Assembly: GCA_010093485.1 (NCBI GenBank)
Contig: MU001500.1
Coordinates: 1,339,908-1,403,907 of the forward strand
Source: Karstenula rhodostoma CBS 690.94
Taxonomy: Eukaryota > Ascomycota > Dothideomycetes > Pleosporales > Didymosphaeriaceae
Direction: 5' to 3'
Length of the DNA: 64,000 nucleotides
The stretch's first letter is position 1; the number at the start of each line of letters is the position of its first letter. Below are positions 20,984 to 32,295 of the stretch, piece by piece. The translations under genes and the position numbers were made by a program. The notes under the pieces are model-generated. The model was not told the DNA's origin, ran no database searches, and saw only the letters and a list, made by a program, of their open reading frames with translations.

Positions 20984-23900
20984 ATGAGCTCGGTCCACAC
21001 GTGCTTCCGCAGCGCGCTCACACACACATTCCGCCCGTCAACCGCAGACGCCGCCGCGTCCTGGACAGTCCCTGCCTTTCTCGTGCCCGCCTGCACTCGC
21101 CCCCGTGGTCGCCCCTTCACCTCTGCAAAACGCCGCAGTGCCAGCGCTGAAGCCCACCCCATCCACCTCGAACCTGCTCTCGAGACATCTCACAAACGCA
21201 CTGCCTGGCAAATACCGCAGAAACCCACCAGACCGCCGCTCAGCTCGTGTATACCTCTCCCTGCACAGCATGTGCGCGCCGATATCCTGCACTGGCTCCG
21301 TGCCATGGACCCTTTCCTCCCACCGCATCTCCGACGCAGTCGATCGGACGAACCCGACGGCCCAGCGGCATCCGCCTTCTCCTTGACGAGCGATGCATCG
21401 GTGACGGCATCGGACATTGCGTACTTCTTGGTCGCCGCTCAGTGTTATTCTCATGATATCCTGAGCCACGTGGGCCTGAGGGAGAAGCGTTGGGATGCTG
21501 TGGTCTGGATTGCTAAGAAGCTTGTCGGTGATGGAAAGGCGTCAACCCAGGCTCCCATAAACCTCGAACCGTTTGCCCTTGCAATTCCTCCCGAACAGCA
21601 GCACCTGTCGCTCTCAGAGCTTACAGATAATGTTCTCAGGACCCAATCGCCGTGCATCGCTTTCCCACTTCCTACCAAGCCGGCTTATAATCTGGATGAG
21701 CTTACTTCCATTCCAGAAACCATCGAGCCGAGACACAGACTGATCAAACGAGCCTTGGGGCAGCTCTGGCGTACCTTGGGCACTATGATCTTGACCGCCG
21801 CCGAGGATCAGCCTGATCATACAATGATCATGCATCGTGTGCTCGAGATCCTAGCCTACCTCCACCACAAGGGTCTCATACCAGACTCCGTTTACGCGCA
21901 CAAACCGGAACCGGACAACTATGCTCTCCAGCAGCCTCCGACGTTACACGTTCTTTCGTCCAAGATCTTGACGGCCCTCTCGGACGCTCAATGGAGAGCC
22001 CATGAAGCCTCTGTTAAAACCGCAACCGAGCGCCTCAATGCATCATACTTCTTAGGGCATGAAATACCAGGCTCACGATATAAGGTGCAGGTGACGGAAG
22101 TGGCCCCGGAGCTGTGGCTTGAGCTTGTACTTTGGTCTTGCCTTCATGGCGGGTGGACGATGGACGGGTCTGCAATCCTTGAAGAAATTGCTTCGCACCG
22201 AGGAGAGCGACCCTGGGTCCTAACGAGCTGGAAAGAGCTGCTCGATACCGAGGGAGAAGAGCAGAAAACCGCCGCTCAGAGAAGCTGGGTCTTGTTTGGA
22301 AGCCGTTCTGAGAGTGTCCCACATGCCAAACAACGAGCACGGATGCAGCGAAAGATTAGTAGCGAGGTTGTCACCGCTATCGTTGACGGGCTTGTGAACG
22401 ACGTGCGCTTGGGCGTCGGTGCTCGAGGAACCACACCCGAATATTTGGTCGACCGTATCAAAACTCTCAAGCAATTTCTCGACAATAATTCGCTTAGTTT
22501 AGGCTCAACAACCTGGGATTCGGTCATGTTGCGTCTTCTCGAATCGGGTAGTGTCGTTCCGGAGAAGCGACCAGAGATGGTGTTAAGCATTCTTGATCTG
22601 GCATCCGAGTTTGGCTCGGAAGTCAGTGCTGTGAATGCATCTCCAAAACCGAGAGCAACGGAGTTCGAACCACCTTATTTCTTTGAACCGACCACAGTAC
22701 CTATTAGCCTGTTACACCGGACGATACGATCATACGTCCATATTGGCGATATTGCGGGCGCCATGAACACGTTGGAGAAGCTTCAACAGCTTACAGACCA
22801 GAATAAGCAAAAGTCACTGGCGCACTTTTTTGAAGTCTTAAGGTCTATTCCACTCCGCCAGAACGAACTGTTCACGAGCCGACTGCCTCCCATCGAGTTT
22901 CCGGCTTTCGAGAACCAGCTGTCTGTGCCTCTACTAGCCAAACTTCTTGATCTCATCACAGATGCCAATATGTACGACCTGGGCCGATGGTTCCTGTTTT
23001 CAGAAGACTTGGATGGACCACTGATCCGGCCCGGAATGTACGGGAACTTCGTCATGGCCGCATCAATTATTCGTTTCGGTACAATGGCTGGTGAACATGA
23101 TCTGGTTCTCAAGATTGTGGCCAAGACGAGCACCGAGGAGAGCACTCGAGGAACATCTCTTAAACATCGCATGCCACACGAATTCTTCACTGCACTGTTA
23201 CGAAGCCAGATCAAGCTACACCGGTGGGCATCTGTGCGTGCAATGCAGAACTATGCGCTGGAGTCCCCAGGTTTCCGCGTGAAGCCGGAAATCCTGGCGC
23301 AACTTGCTGCAGAACTGCTCTGCGGTTCGGCACCAACGGCGGGAGCGGAAAGCACCAATGGTGATGCCCGAACCGCGTTTTCGAATATGCTCTACACGTG
23401 GGAGAGCTTGGTTTTGAATGACATGCGGAACGAGTTGTATTGCATTCTAGCTATACTGTCATCCGTCCACGCCGAATGGAAGGACTATTGCTCACAATTC
23501 CTTGCTTTCTCGGCACAACAGGGTATGAAGCTGTCCACAGACGACTTCAACAATATACTAAGTGGGGTGCTTGATGGGTACGGGACCCTGAAAGCCAAGG
23601 AAGTGGTGGAGAAGTGGTGCTACCAACCGCCTCGAATGTTCGAGCCGTACAGGGCCCCTGGTGGGCTGCCTACCATGTCCAAGTATCGCCCCACCAAGGC
23701 AGAGGAGTACGAGAGCCGGCCTGAGAATATCGAGGTTCACCAGGCTTCTGGGGCGAAGCTCGTCTTGCAAGGGCGCATACATGCCAATCGGCAAACGGTC
23801 TGGGCCATTCTGCGTAAGGTGCAGCAGGAGTACGAGGAGATGCTCCAAGGTAGAGGCGAAGAAGCGTCGCTCGCGAAGCGCGGTGAGATGCGCGAGACGC

Positions 23901-24052
23901 TCAAGTGGGCCGCTAGACTGCTGTACTACATGGGGTTCGACTACGAGGATATCATTCGAGATCTGGGCAGTCTTGCAGTGTTGGCCGATGTCGAGACTCC
24001 GGTGGCGTCTACGGCGACGCTACGGCTTTGGGAGGAAGGACCGGTGCTGTAA
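20984..24052 (+). CDS. Large helical mitochondrial-type protein, possibly complex I assembly factor CIA84-like
   Basis: A single long exon of 1022 codons from the ATG at 20984; the frame is open back to an ATG at 20852 (1066 aa). I prefer 20984 because MSSVHTCFRSALTHTFRPSTADAAASW and the following RPRGRPFTSAKRRSAS stretch, rich in Arg/Ser/Ala and poor in acidic residues, look like a mitochondrial presequence. The rest is helix-rich with short repeated blocks such as LLHRTIRSYVHIGDIAGAM and LLAKLLDLITDANMYDLGRW, reminiscent of pentatricopeptide-type repeats. Size and style fit the fungal complex I intermediate-associated protein 84, but no unique motif lets me confirm that. Intron absence in a 3-kb gene is unusual beside its neighbours. 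Confidence 0.6.
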   Translation: MSSVHTCFRSALTHTFRPSTADAAASWTVPAFLVPACTRPRGRPFTSAKRRSASAEAHPIHLEPALETSHKRTAWQIPQKPTRPPLSSCIPLPAQHVRADILHWLRAMDPFLPPHLRRSRSDEPDGPAASAFSLTSDASVTASDIAYFLVAAQCYSHDILSHVGLREKRWDAVVWIAKKLVGDGKASTQAPINLEPFALAIPPEQQHLSLSELTDNVLRTQSPCIAFPLPTKPAYNLDELTSIPETIEPRHRLIKRALGQLWRTLGTMILTAAEDQPDHTMIMHRVLEILAYLHHKGLIPDSVYAHKPEPDNYALQQPPTLHVLSSKILTALSDAQWRAHEASVKTATERLNASYFLGHEIPGSRYKVQVTEVAPELWLELVLWSCLHGGWTMDGSAILEEIASHRGERPWVLTSWKELLDTEGEEQKTAAQRSWVLFGSRSESVPHAKQRARMQRKISSEVVTAIVDGLVNDVRLGVGARGTTPEYLVDRIKTLKQFLDNNSLSLGSTTWDSVMLRLLESGSVVPEKRPEMVLSILDLASEFGSEVSAVNASPKPRATEFEPPYFFEPTTVPISLLHRTIRSYVHIGDIAGAMNTLEKLQQLTDQNKQKSLAHFFEVLRSIPLRQNELFTSRLPPIEFPAFENQLSVPLLAKLLDLITDANMYDLGRWFLFSEDLDGPLIRPGMYGNFVMAASIIRFGTMAGEHDLVLKIVAKTSTEESTRGTSLKHRMPHEFFTALLRSQIKLHRWASVRAMQNYALESPGFRVKPEILAQLAAELLCGSAPTAGAESTNGDARTAFSNMLYTWESLVLNDMRNELYCILAILSSVHAEWKDYCSQFLAFSAQQGMKLSTDDFNNILSGVLDGYGTLKAKEVVEKWCYQPPRMFEPYRAPGGLPTMSKYRPTKAEEYESRPENIEVHQASGAKLVLQGRIHANRQTVWAILRKVQQEYEEMLQGRGEEASLAKRGEMRETLKWAARLLYYMGFDYEDIIRDLGSLAVLADVETPVASTATLRLWEEGPVL

Positions 24053-25888
24053 ACACAGGGGCCGGGTTCGGCGAAGTGCGTTGTCTCGGACCTGGAGTAT
24101 AAAATTTGGTAAAAAGTTCAATACAATGTCCAGACCCACCCGTACACGTGAGCGCCCCTGTTACCTAGGCACATGCACTATGTAACTACGTGGACTCTTG
24201 CTTGACCCGCTGTGTATCTGGCTTTTTTACAGGGTGACGAATGAGCGGCATCGGCCCACAGTAGAGATGGTGGAAAGATCTCAAGCGACACAGGTGGAAA
24301 GATCTCAAGCGACACAGGCATCACAGGGCTAGCTGTCCAATCAGCTAGTCTCAGGGTCCGATGACACGTTGTTCGATGTGCCTGTCTGAAGCGCAATTCG
24401 GCCAGTGACAATTTGCAAGTGGAGCGTCAACGGCTCGGCTGTGGTCATTGCGGATGCTGAGCCTCGTTGGAGCCCGGCGCTGGCCGCGAGCATGTAGCGG
24501 AGGAGAGGAGACAAGAGGAGAGAAGAGCCCGCAGCCCACGAAGCAATTCAAAGCTCGCACGGAGCGGTCCCGAGAGGGTCAGGCTATATACAGACGCATG
24601 TTTTATCAGGCTTGAGCCTTGGAGACGACGTGCAGGGGCAGCGTCGGCGGCCCGCTGCTGTACGTACACTTCTGCGTTTGCACCGCTACACCGCCCTTTC
24701 TCTGCCGATGCCAGAGCGTACCGATAGGTGCGACAAGCCCCGAGGCGACGTCAATGGAAGCGTCCCAGGGACGATGCATGGATACGTCTCCGCGTGTTAA
24801 ACATGTAGCACCTGCGATGGTGGGTGCGATTGTCGTGCAGCAAATGGGCTATGACGACGCGGGGGAGAAAATCGTCGTGGACAGAGAGCAGGTAGTCCGA
24901 GCGAGGCATGTGGCATGTACGTCGTCGGCGGATGCATGCACGTCTTCTGGTGGTGTCTGGAGCCCGGCCAATTACGGCCCTCTGGCGCAGCCTGACGCTG
25001 CATTTAGCCCCGGCGTCCTCACCAAAGCGTTTTGAATCTTCGCCTAGTTTGGTGGGGAATGGCCAGTCCGCAACGCGAGGGGCACACGACAGCGAGCAGC
25101 CCGCGAGCAGCCCGTCGCAGAGCGAGCGCCCCGAGAGACGGCCGCCATCGCTGCCGCCTGGGGGCACTCGGCGCATCGACACGCATCGCCGCTCGCCGTC
25201 TTGGGTTGTTGTTGGCTGCTCGGAGGTTGGCTCATACTTGGTGCTGTGGCTCTCCCATCTCACCGCCGCTGGTGCCATACTGCGCTAGCGCCCCAGCTTG
25301 TCCCACTCGGGCAAGGCGGGCCAAGATTTCCCGAAATTTTGAGGAAAGAGCAGAGCGCCCATCCCGCTCCCTCACCCTCCATACCACCTACAGACAACGA
25401 AGTCGCCATATCCTCCACAGAGACCACAGACCCATTTACCACCCCATCTTCGTCGAGACAATGCCGCAGGCAATCGCTGAGCTCTAAATCCCCTCTGGGC
25501 GGCCCACAACCCATGTGGGCCGTTCCAGCCGGCCGCTCACGAGTATTCACACCTCTACGACGATTCAATCCACGACCGCGTGAAGCACCTCTGCTCGCAC
25601 GCCTACTCCAGATTGATCCATCGTCTGCCCTGCGCTGCCAATCCACTATTGTCACTTCTGTTGGACACCTCCACCAGGAATCGACTTCACCAAGGCCCAT
25701 CATAGTTACGAGCCTTGCGCCCAGTACACCACACTCTACTTAACCGAACGCTAGCATCTTGATCCCTTTGACCTCCCGACTGCAACTCAGATCCCCCTCC
25801 TCCCTCTCCCTTCCTCCTCTCCAGCACATCGCGAACCAGCCTCCCACTTCGCATATCCACGCGGGAAAAAATATATCAAACGATTCCA
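24053..25888. other. Long intergenic/5'-leader region
   Basis: This 1.8 kb precedes the acidic nuclear-type protein gene. From about 25350 to 25860 the plus strand is C/T-rich with many short cct and ccac runs, typical of a long fungal promoter or 5' leader. A perfect 24-bp tandem duplication lies at 24269-24316 (separate entry). Frames up to 180 codons (e.g. 25201-25743 plus, 24751-25278 minus) overlap one another and lack domains; I do not accept them as genes. Confidence 0.5.
24269..24316 (+). repeat. Perfect tandem duplication of a 24-bp unit
   Basis: Two identical adjacent 24-bp copies, 24269-24292 and 24293-24316, containing gtggaaagatctcaagcgac. The perfect identity suggests a recent slippage or duplication event. 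It lies about 220 bp past the stop codon of the large mitochondrial-type gene. Confidence 0.9.
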
Positions 25889-28268
25889 ATGGCGCATTCA
25901 GCCCAATCGCGCGCCCTCATGACCGAGCTGGGTGGTCAACATCTGCATGAGCATCACCCGACACACGACACCCCCGCTGGCATTCGCAGAAGCGACCAGC
26001 GTTCCGCTTCATCCGACGAAGCCGCCCCGAATAACACTGGCCATGCTGGCGGCCGCGGCGATGGTCAAGCCACAGCCGAAGAAGCGTCCAACGAGGATGA
26101 CGACGAAGACAGTAGTGTTGCTCAAGATGACCTGGAAGAGGACGGAGAAGATCCAGACACAATCGCCCCGTCTCATGGCCGTGGCAAGGGCAAAGGCAAA
26201 GGGATGCGCCCCTCAATCTACATTGAGCCTGTCGATGAAGACGAGTCACACGCCGAGGAAGAATCCGTTCCTCATGAGACGGGGCTGACTGTCAGCAAAC
26301 ATCCCGTTAGCAGCTTGCTGGTCGGGAACAAGAAGCGTACCTTCAGCAACCTTTCCAACACCTCAGTGTTGTTTGGAGATGATGATTTGGACAACCATGG
26401 CTTCCCGCGACGCAAGATGGCGCGGAAGCTTAGCAACAGCAGCTTCAAGCCCCTGTTAAAGTACAAGGAGAATGCTAACGAGGACATGAATGACATCGAG
26501 AACGCTATTGAGACCGACGACGAAGATTACAGCGGTGTCAACCTCGTACCAGAGGACGACGATTCTGAAATAGAAGACATTGAGCAACAAGAAGAAAGTT
26601 TTATCATTCAAGAAGAGGAGCACAGCACTTCTGCTCTCATCAATCAGTTCAATGATGCACGTCGACTGAGCCTCGATAGCCTGGCGAGTGACAACATCTT
26701 CGACTTCACTGCCCCACTGGACCAGACTTATGATGTAAACCACACTGACATGGGCTTTGCTCGATTCTTTGAACCGGCTCCTATACCAACATCGCCTGAA
26801 GTGGTAGCCAAGAGGAAGTTCTCAGACAGCTCTACTAAGCGTGTCCGTTTTGACGACGAAGTCCAAATGTCCGACAGCTCCAGCTCCTCTTCGGATGAAT
26901 TGGACAGCTCTCTCTATCCTGATCTGTTCCTTGATCAGGACAAACTGCCTGCAAGCTTGTCTCAACTTCTAGAATATGACCATGACGAGGATTACGGTGA
27001 CTATGATTCTCCTGCATCCGAGATGTCCTTCTGGGACTTCGGTCAAGATGAGCTGCAGCAGAGTACTGCAGGAGCCGAGGAGTATGAAGAATCTTCCGAT
27101 CCCGGGTCCAGTGGTTATGAAAGTATGATATCTCCATTTAATATACCTATTGAGAGACTAACTTCCCGCTTTAGCTGACATGGGTGATACCACTGATGAA
27201 TACGAGTCTGATTCGGATGCCCCTCCTGAAACCCCGCTACGCAAAAAATCAGTTCTGCGTCAGCCTTGTTCAGCACCTGGTTCCAGGTTTAACAGTCCGC
27301 AAGCTTTCGAGCGATCCTCTAAACCCACAGGCCGTGCTATTCCCCCAACCCGTGGAATCTTTATCCACGAGGATTTCAGCAAAGCCATCGCAGTCACCAA
27401 CCGCACTACGAAGAGGCTTACCTTCTATCGCCCGCGAACTCCCCTGGTCTCTTGGGTCCCCCTCAACGGTGCACAAAGTAGTTCCACCAGCAATGCCAAT
27501 GATAGCCCTCGTACTTCGCTGGCACAGTTCAATGCTTCGGATAGCGAAGTCAGCAATGAGGTCTTCAGCAACCCCTTCACTACTTCGGACATCATGCTCA
27601 CCGGCATATTCGGCTCGGCTCCCTCCAACGACTACTTTTTCGGTACCGACAGCATAGGCCCACCGGAAGCATTCTACCCGTTTGTCAGCATTGGAACAAA
27701 CGGCGCGGTCCTGGACGACGAAGATGATCCCGAGGATGAAGACTACGAAGACGATCTCAACATCACGGATTTCATGGACTTCGGATCCGACGTGGACGCA
27801 ACGGACGTGGAGCAGGATGATGATGAAACAGACGTCCCAGCTACCCCGGCGGTCTCTACGATGGTTATGCCTGGCTCCACACCTGCCCAGTCTACACCCA
27901 TGGTTGATTCTCCTACCACTCGAAAGAGAACAACTTCTGACGCGATGCTCCAACATTTCGACCGTGGGGTTGTTACTGCCTTCCGTAACAATCAGAACCG
28001 CTACCGCGATATCGCTCAGTTACCTTCTGATCCAACCATTCGAGCTTCTGTCTCTCGTCCTGTCCGATCTGGGAAGTCGGCCGAGACTCTTATGACTCCG
28101 CTTCGCAAGCGGCCGTCGGCAAGAAGGACAGCTAAGTCTCCCTTTCAAGCCAGTTCGCCTATGGTCAACGCCAGCTCTCCTCTGAGTGGCGTTACTAAGG
28201 CCTCATCTCGGCTCAATAAATCGCTCATAGATCCACCTCGCGCTCCGAGAATGGGAGCATTCACTTAG
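25889..28268 (+). CDS. Acidic, disordered nuclear-type protein of unknown function
   Basis: Two exons, 25889-27122 and 27175-28268 (775 aa). The junction joins SSGYE to TDMGDTTDEYESDSD. I do not recognise a named family, but the block GIFIHEDFSKAIAVTNRTTK followed by RLTFYRPRTP around residues 470-505 and LLQHFDRG-type text near residue 670 look like conserved islands. The N-terminal third is acidic (DDDEDSSVAQDDLEEDGEDPD) and contains a G/K run (GRGKGKGKGM). A classic RVxF protein phosphatase 1 docking motif, KRVRFDDEV, sits near residue 317, preceded by Ser-rich and followed by acidic residues. The C-terminus is basic (LRKRPSARRTAKS). Probably a nuclear regulatory or scaffold protein; this is inference from composition. 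Confidence 0.72.
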
Positions 28269-29227
28269 TCACGAATATTGGCTGGCTCCGTGAGCTTCGT
28301 CATGAACATGTCTTGGAGATCTGATGGTTTATGGAGGATTTGACGACGGTCCCTCGGGAGATTGTCGAACGACCTTACGATACCCACGGCCCCCTTTCCT
28401 GGTTATATCTTACGACTGTGTCGTTAATACTCAATTGGTTATGCATTGCATGGTTACCAAAAGTTTTTCCGGTGCGGACTACGTCGTCTGCTCGGCAAAA
28501 GTCGATGCGATTACTATCGTCTCAAGGTTCTTTTGAGAGTACTTTTACCTCGCTGCTACTTCGATTCCCCTTTCTTTTGTTCTACAGTTCTGCTCGTCGC
28601 GGGTGGGTTGTCTTCTTAGAGTTTTCTTAGAAGAAGCATGGATGTGCGCGGTTTCCTTTCTTTCCGGATCTGGGCGACGCGCGCGACGCTTTCCATGGCG
28701 TTGTTAACGTTTCTGATTGACATGTATCTTGGCCTGTCTGGGTCGACGAGCTCATGGCGCGAATCACGGTTTAGTGCTAAATCCTGCAGCTGCTTGCAGG
28801 TGTTGGTTGTTGGGCCCGGAGTATGGGTTGGGTGGGGGCATTTTCGTTCCAGGTTCCGTCTTTTTCTTTTTCTGAGGTGGCTATGTGTAGGAGTATTGAC
28901 GAATCTCTCTTCCTTGCCAGTTAGCAATGAAACTTCAAAACATGAGTTGCCACCCTGCATGGATGATGCCGTGATGTGGGTGAATGCTGTTGCCGAGGGA
29001 CGACAACAACGGGCGTAAGTACTCAAGCGAGACGTAGCATAGCTAAAGCGATCGTATCTGTGCTGCGCGGCGGGGTTGGCGACGCGGCGGTAGGTAATCT
29101 GGATGCTCGGCGTGCACATGGGCCCGAGCTCCAGCTCTACCGACGTCACTTCACTGCCGCGGAAGATCCGTCTCACGTGAAACTTCGCAGCCAGAACACG
29201 CGCGTCGCACGTTGTTCAGGTAGGGCA
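28269..29227. other. Intergenic region between unknown nuclear-type gene and seipin
   Basis: Nearly 1 kb with 3' UTR on the left and the seipin promoter on the right. A 186-codon frame on the minus strand (28616-29176) exists, but it is Arg/Thr/His-rich, has no domain and is overlapped by plus-strand frames; it is treated as chance. Confidence 0.45.
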
Positions 29228-30643
29228 ATGGATGATGTCGAAGACAAAGCCACTGCGCCCTGGGCCCTCTTTGAATCTGTCAAAGTGAGTTACAGGCTCT
29301 GGATGCGATTCCAGTGCGCCCTGCGCAACTGAGCAAGCATTGGGATTTTGGTTGACCAGGCATAGGACATATCCTTCACGCCCTTCCGCATAGCGACGTC
29401 GCCCCCTCTCCTGAGGACTTACCTCCGCACTTTGCTCCTCCTCCTCACATCTTCGCTCCTGTTCGCCGCCGCCGTGATAGCGTACACCTCCTTCTACTAC
29501 GCCTACATTCCCATCCGCGGGCTCCAAGTACCGATATACCTGCAGTATGAGCATACCCTCCCCGTAGCGACTACACGCGATGTTTGGAAACCCAAGCAAC
29601 CCTACGGCATCGCCAATATCGACGATCTCATATCCCGCCAGAGATACGATGTCGAAGTTACCATGGTCCTGCCGCGCAGCGAGAACAACCTTGCAGCGGG
29701 GAACTGGATGGTTGGACTGGACATGCGGGCTCCCGGGACGCGCTCCCCTGGTATCAAGTCGATGCTAGGATGGGAGGACGAGTGGGAAGTCGAAGGTTAC
29801 TCACAGGGTCCAGATTCCGGGACGACGGAGGGCATCTCCCAGGAGGAGGCAGCTCATGCCACTTTGCAGAGAACAAAGGTCCTTGCACGGAGTAGACGGC
29901 CTGCCATTCTGACATATAGGAGCTGGCTTACCGAGATGTGTTATCGGGCACTGCGACTACCACTGTATGTTGTGGGGTGGGGGACTGAGAGTGAGACGGT
30001 GAGCGTAATGGTCATGGAGGGTGTGCAGTTCGAGAAAGGGTGGAGAAATGTGCCGACTTCGATCCGACTGGAACTGCGGTCCAAGGTTCCCCTCGAGGTG
30101 TACAGGGTGAGCGTGAGATTCATAGCGAAGCTGGAGGGTCTGAGGTGGGTCATGTATACCCATCGACTCACTTCGGCAGCCGTGTTCATCGGGGTGTTTT
30201 GGGCGGTCGAGATGGGTGTGCTTCTCTTCACATGGGCACTGTTCGCGTTTTGCCTGGGGAGGGTCGACGGCGAGGAAGCGACGCAGGGTAGAGGGAAGAT
30301 CAAGTCCGAGCAGGGTGCTGTTACGCCCAAGACCGAGCCTGCGGATTCAGAACCGCCGACGCCAATGAGCGACACAAGCCGTACGTTCCCGACTCTTTCC
30401 TCACAACAACCACTTCGTTACTCTTCTTCATCACCGAAGGAGGAGCGGGCTACGCCGGCACTTGAAGACATACCCACCAAGGAAGAGGCTGAAGCCGATG
30501 ACGAGGAAGATGACTTCTTGTTGGGAGAACCCATACCGAGTTCTGCAGCGGGAGTTCTGACAGATTCGGGCATTGGCACAAGCATGGAAAGCAGTGTTGA
30601 GCGGAAGGGGCTAAACAGGCGAAAATCGCAAAGAGACAGATAA
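29228..30643 (+). CDS. Seipin-family lipid droplet protein
   Basis: Two exons, 29228-29284 and 29366-30643 (444 aa). The short first exon encodes MDDVEDKATAPWALFESVK, then DISFTPFRIATSP leads into a first membrane segment (LLLLLTSSLLFAAAVIAY). The lumenal region has the seipin pattern (PF06775): YYAYIPIRGLQVPIYLQYE, YDVEVTMVLPRSENN and NWMVGLDM, and a second membrane segment follows at VFIGVFWAVEMGVLLFTWALF. Seipins sit in the ER at lipid-droplet contacts, where oligomers control droplet growth and triglyceride partitioning. The C-terminal ~120 residues are Pro/Ser/Glu-rich and cytosolic, longer than yeast seipin, as usual in filamentous ascomycetes. The acceptor at 29365 (gcatag) is chosen over an earlier cag at 29358-29360 to keep frame. 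Confidence 0.9.
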
Positions 30644-30837
30644 TGTAGCCAAGTGCTCCAGTGTAACGAGTGGAGAAAGGTGTGGTGGTTTCAACGATAG
30701 GACCACGCGTCATAAGATACCAATTTCATACTCGCTGCAATCAAGATATATTCGGCGTTATAACAGGACGTGCGCTATGTATGTATGTATCTACGGGTAT
30801 ATGTGTATATGTGTCTCCCCTTGGTCCCACGTCTCTA

Positions 30838-32295
30838 TCATAGCATCGGGCGCGTCTCCGTGGCTGCAGCGCCATGCTTCTTCAGAATACGCTCCTTTCC
30901 TTCCCGCATATGCCTTGCAATCTCCTCGTCGGTCAGCTGTGTCACATTGTTCAAATCAACAGCTTCCCTTTTCAGCGACTTGGCCAGCAGCTTCTCACCA
31001 TCGCTAGACACAACCTTGCCTTCTACAACCTCATTGCAAAACTTCGCAAACTCATCGAAAAACGTAGTCGATGCGGGCAGCGCGTCAAGCATCATGGCAA
31101 AGCAGTGCGGCATGGCTTCGAATTCGCGCCACCTCACAACGGCACCCTGCTGGTGCAGTTTCTTTGCCAAAACAGCATCCTCGTCGCGTAGCATCTCCTC
31201 TCCTAATCCAAAGAATGTGGGAGGCGAGTGAGACCAATCATTCGCTGCAACGGGCGATACGAGCGGATGTGCGAGCGCCTCGCCCTCACAGTATAGTTCC
31301 GCGCGCGGGGGATCTATAGGCCACGCAGCGTCTGGCGGGTAGTTCATGTTGTGGGTGTGCGAGGGGGGCGGCAGGTAATCGTACTTTGCCAGCCCTTCAA
31401 TGGAGGGTAGTGAGCGCGTTATATCGAGCCAAGGGGAGCTAAGGGCGAGGCCAGCAGGTAGCGGAATTTCGACATCCTTCCCGTACCAGCGGACGGTGGG
31501 AAAACCCGGTCCGGTGTGGGAGCGATGGATCTGCAGGAGCAGCTGGAGGAGCGAGGCACAAAGCAAACCGCCTGCCGAGTCGCCTCCGAACACTATCTCA
31601 GCCGCGGGTACTGGGTCGTGGGGCGCGCCAGGGGGTGGAGCGAGGAGAGACAGGTAGGCCATGAAAGCGTCGAGGATCGCAGCAGGGAATGCGTTCTGCG
31701 GTGCCAGACGATATCTCACGCTGAATACTCGACCGCCTGTCAGGCGCGCTACACGACCTGTAACGTGTCGGTAAGTCGCCGGGTCCAGAAGATACATTGC
31801 GCCGCCGTGGAAATACAGGAGCGTGACTTTGCTCTTCACTTCGCCCATCAACTTTGCGTACTTCTCTTGATCACTCGCACCTGCAGGCTCAGGCTCGGTG
31901 TCTGAGACACCAGTACGGCCGCCTGTCCACTCTCCTTCTACATCGTGCATATCGCACTTCGTCCATTTTTCGGTGCCGTCGCCCATGTCCTGGATAGCCT
32001 CGAAGAGCAGTTGCCGAACATCATCTTCCTCTGGGGTCTTTAGCTGGACTTTCGAAACCCACACCTTACCCTTGACGCCAGTGTCCTTGGTGGTCAGGTG
32101 TTGCAGCTTGGTGATGGGTGTCATGTTGTTGCTGGGACCAAGCATGTCGCGAAGCACTTTGATAGTCAACTCTGTGCGCAAGTCCCATTTCGAAGACGTT
32201 TCCGAGAAATTCAAAGTATGCGCCAGCGCAGTCTTGAATATGAATGGCGTTTTGGGAAGCAACAGCTTCAGCATTGCAGAGGGCGAAGACTCCAT
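30838..32295 (-). CDS. Alpha/beta hydrolase, hormone-sensitive-lipase (AB_hydrolase_3) type
   Basis: A single exon of 485 codons. The oxyanion-hole motif appears as YFHGGAMYLL (HGGA at residue 163 instead of the usual HGGG), and the nucleophile elbow as GGDSAGG with Ser240. The remaining triad candidates are the Asp in LRDEDAV near residue 371 and His397 in MPHCFA. This places it in the HSL/steryl-acetyl-hydrolase-like group (PF07859) that cleaves short acyl esters. There is no signal peptide; the N-terminal ~150 residues form a cap-like extension with an acidic insertion. The substrate cannot be deduced. It ends 194 bp after the seipin gene's stop in convergent orientation. Confidence 0.9.
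   Translation of the reverse strand: MESSPSAMLKLLLPKTPFIFKTALAHTLNFSETSSKWDLRTELTIKVLRDMLGPSNNMTPITKLQHLTTKDTGVKGKVWVSKVQLKTPEEDDVRQLLFEAIQDMGDGTEKWTKCDMHDVEGEWTGGRTGVSDTEPEPAGASDQEKYAKLMGEVKSKVTLLYFHGGAMYLLDPATYRHVTGRVARLTGGRVFSVRYRLAPQNAFPAAILDAFMAYLSLLAPPPGAPHDPVPAAEIVFGGDSAGGLLCASLLQLLLQIHRSHTGPGFPTVRWYGKDVEIPLPAGLALSSPWLDITRSLPSIEGLAKYDYLPPPSHTHNMNYPPDAAWPIDPPRAELYCEGEALAHPLVSPVAANDWSHSPPTFFGLGEEMLRDEDAVLAKKLHQQGAVVRWREFEAMPHCFAMMLDALPASTTFFDEFAKFCNEVVEGKVVSSDGEKLLAKSLKREAVDLNNVTQLTDEEIARHMREGKERILKKHGAAATETRPML

Noticed and set aside
24751..25278. 175-codon minus-strand frame and overlapping plus-strand frames upstream of the acidic protein gene
   Set aside because: All six frames are unusually open here because the DNA is GC-rich; none shows a domain or a splice structure.
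28616..29176. 186-codon minus-strand open frame between the unknown nuclear-type gene and seipin
   Set aside because: Arg/Thr/His-rich with no domain, overlapped by plus-strand frames of similar quality and lying where the seipin promoter is expected.
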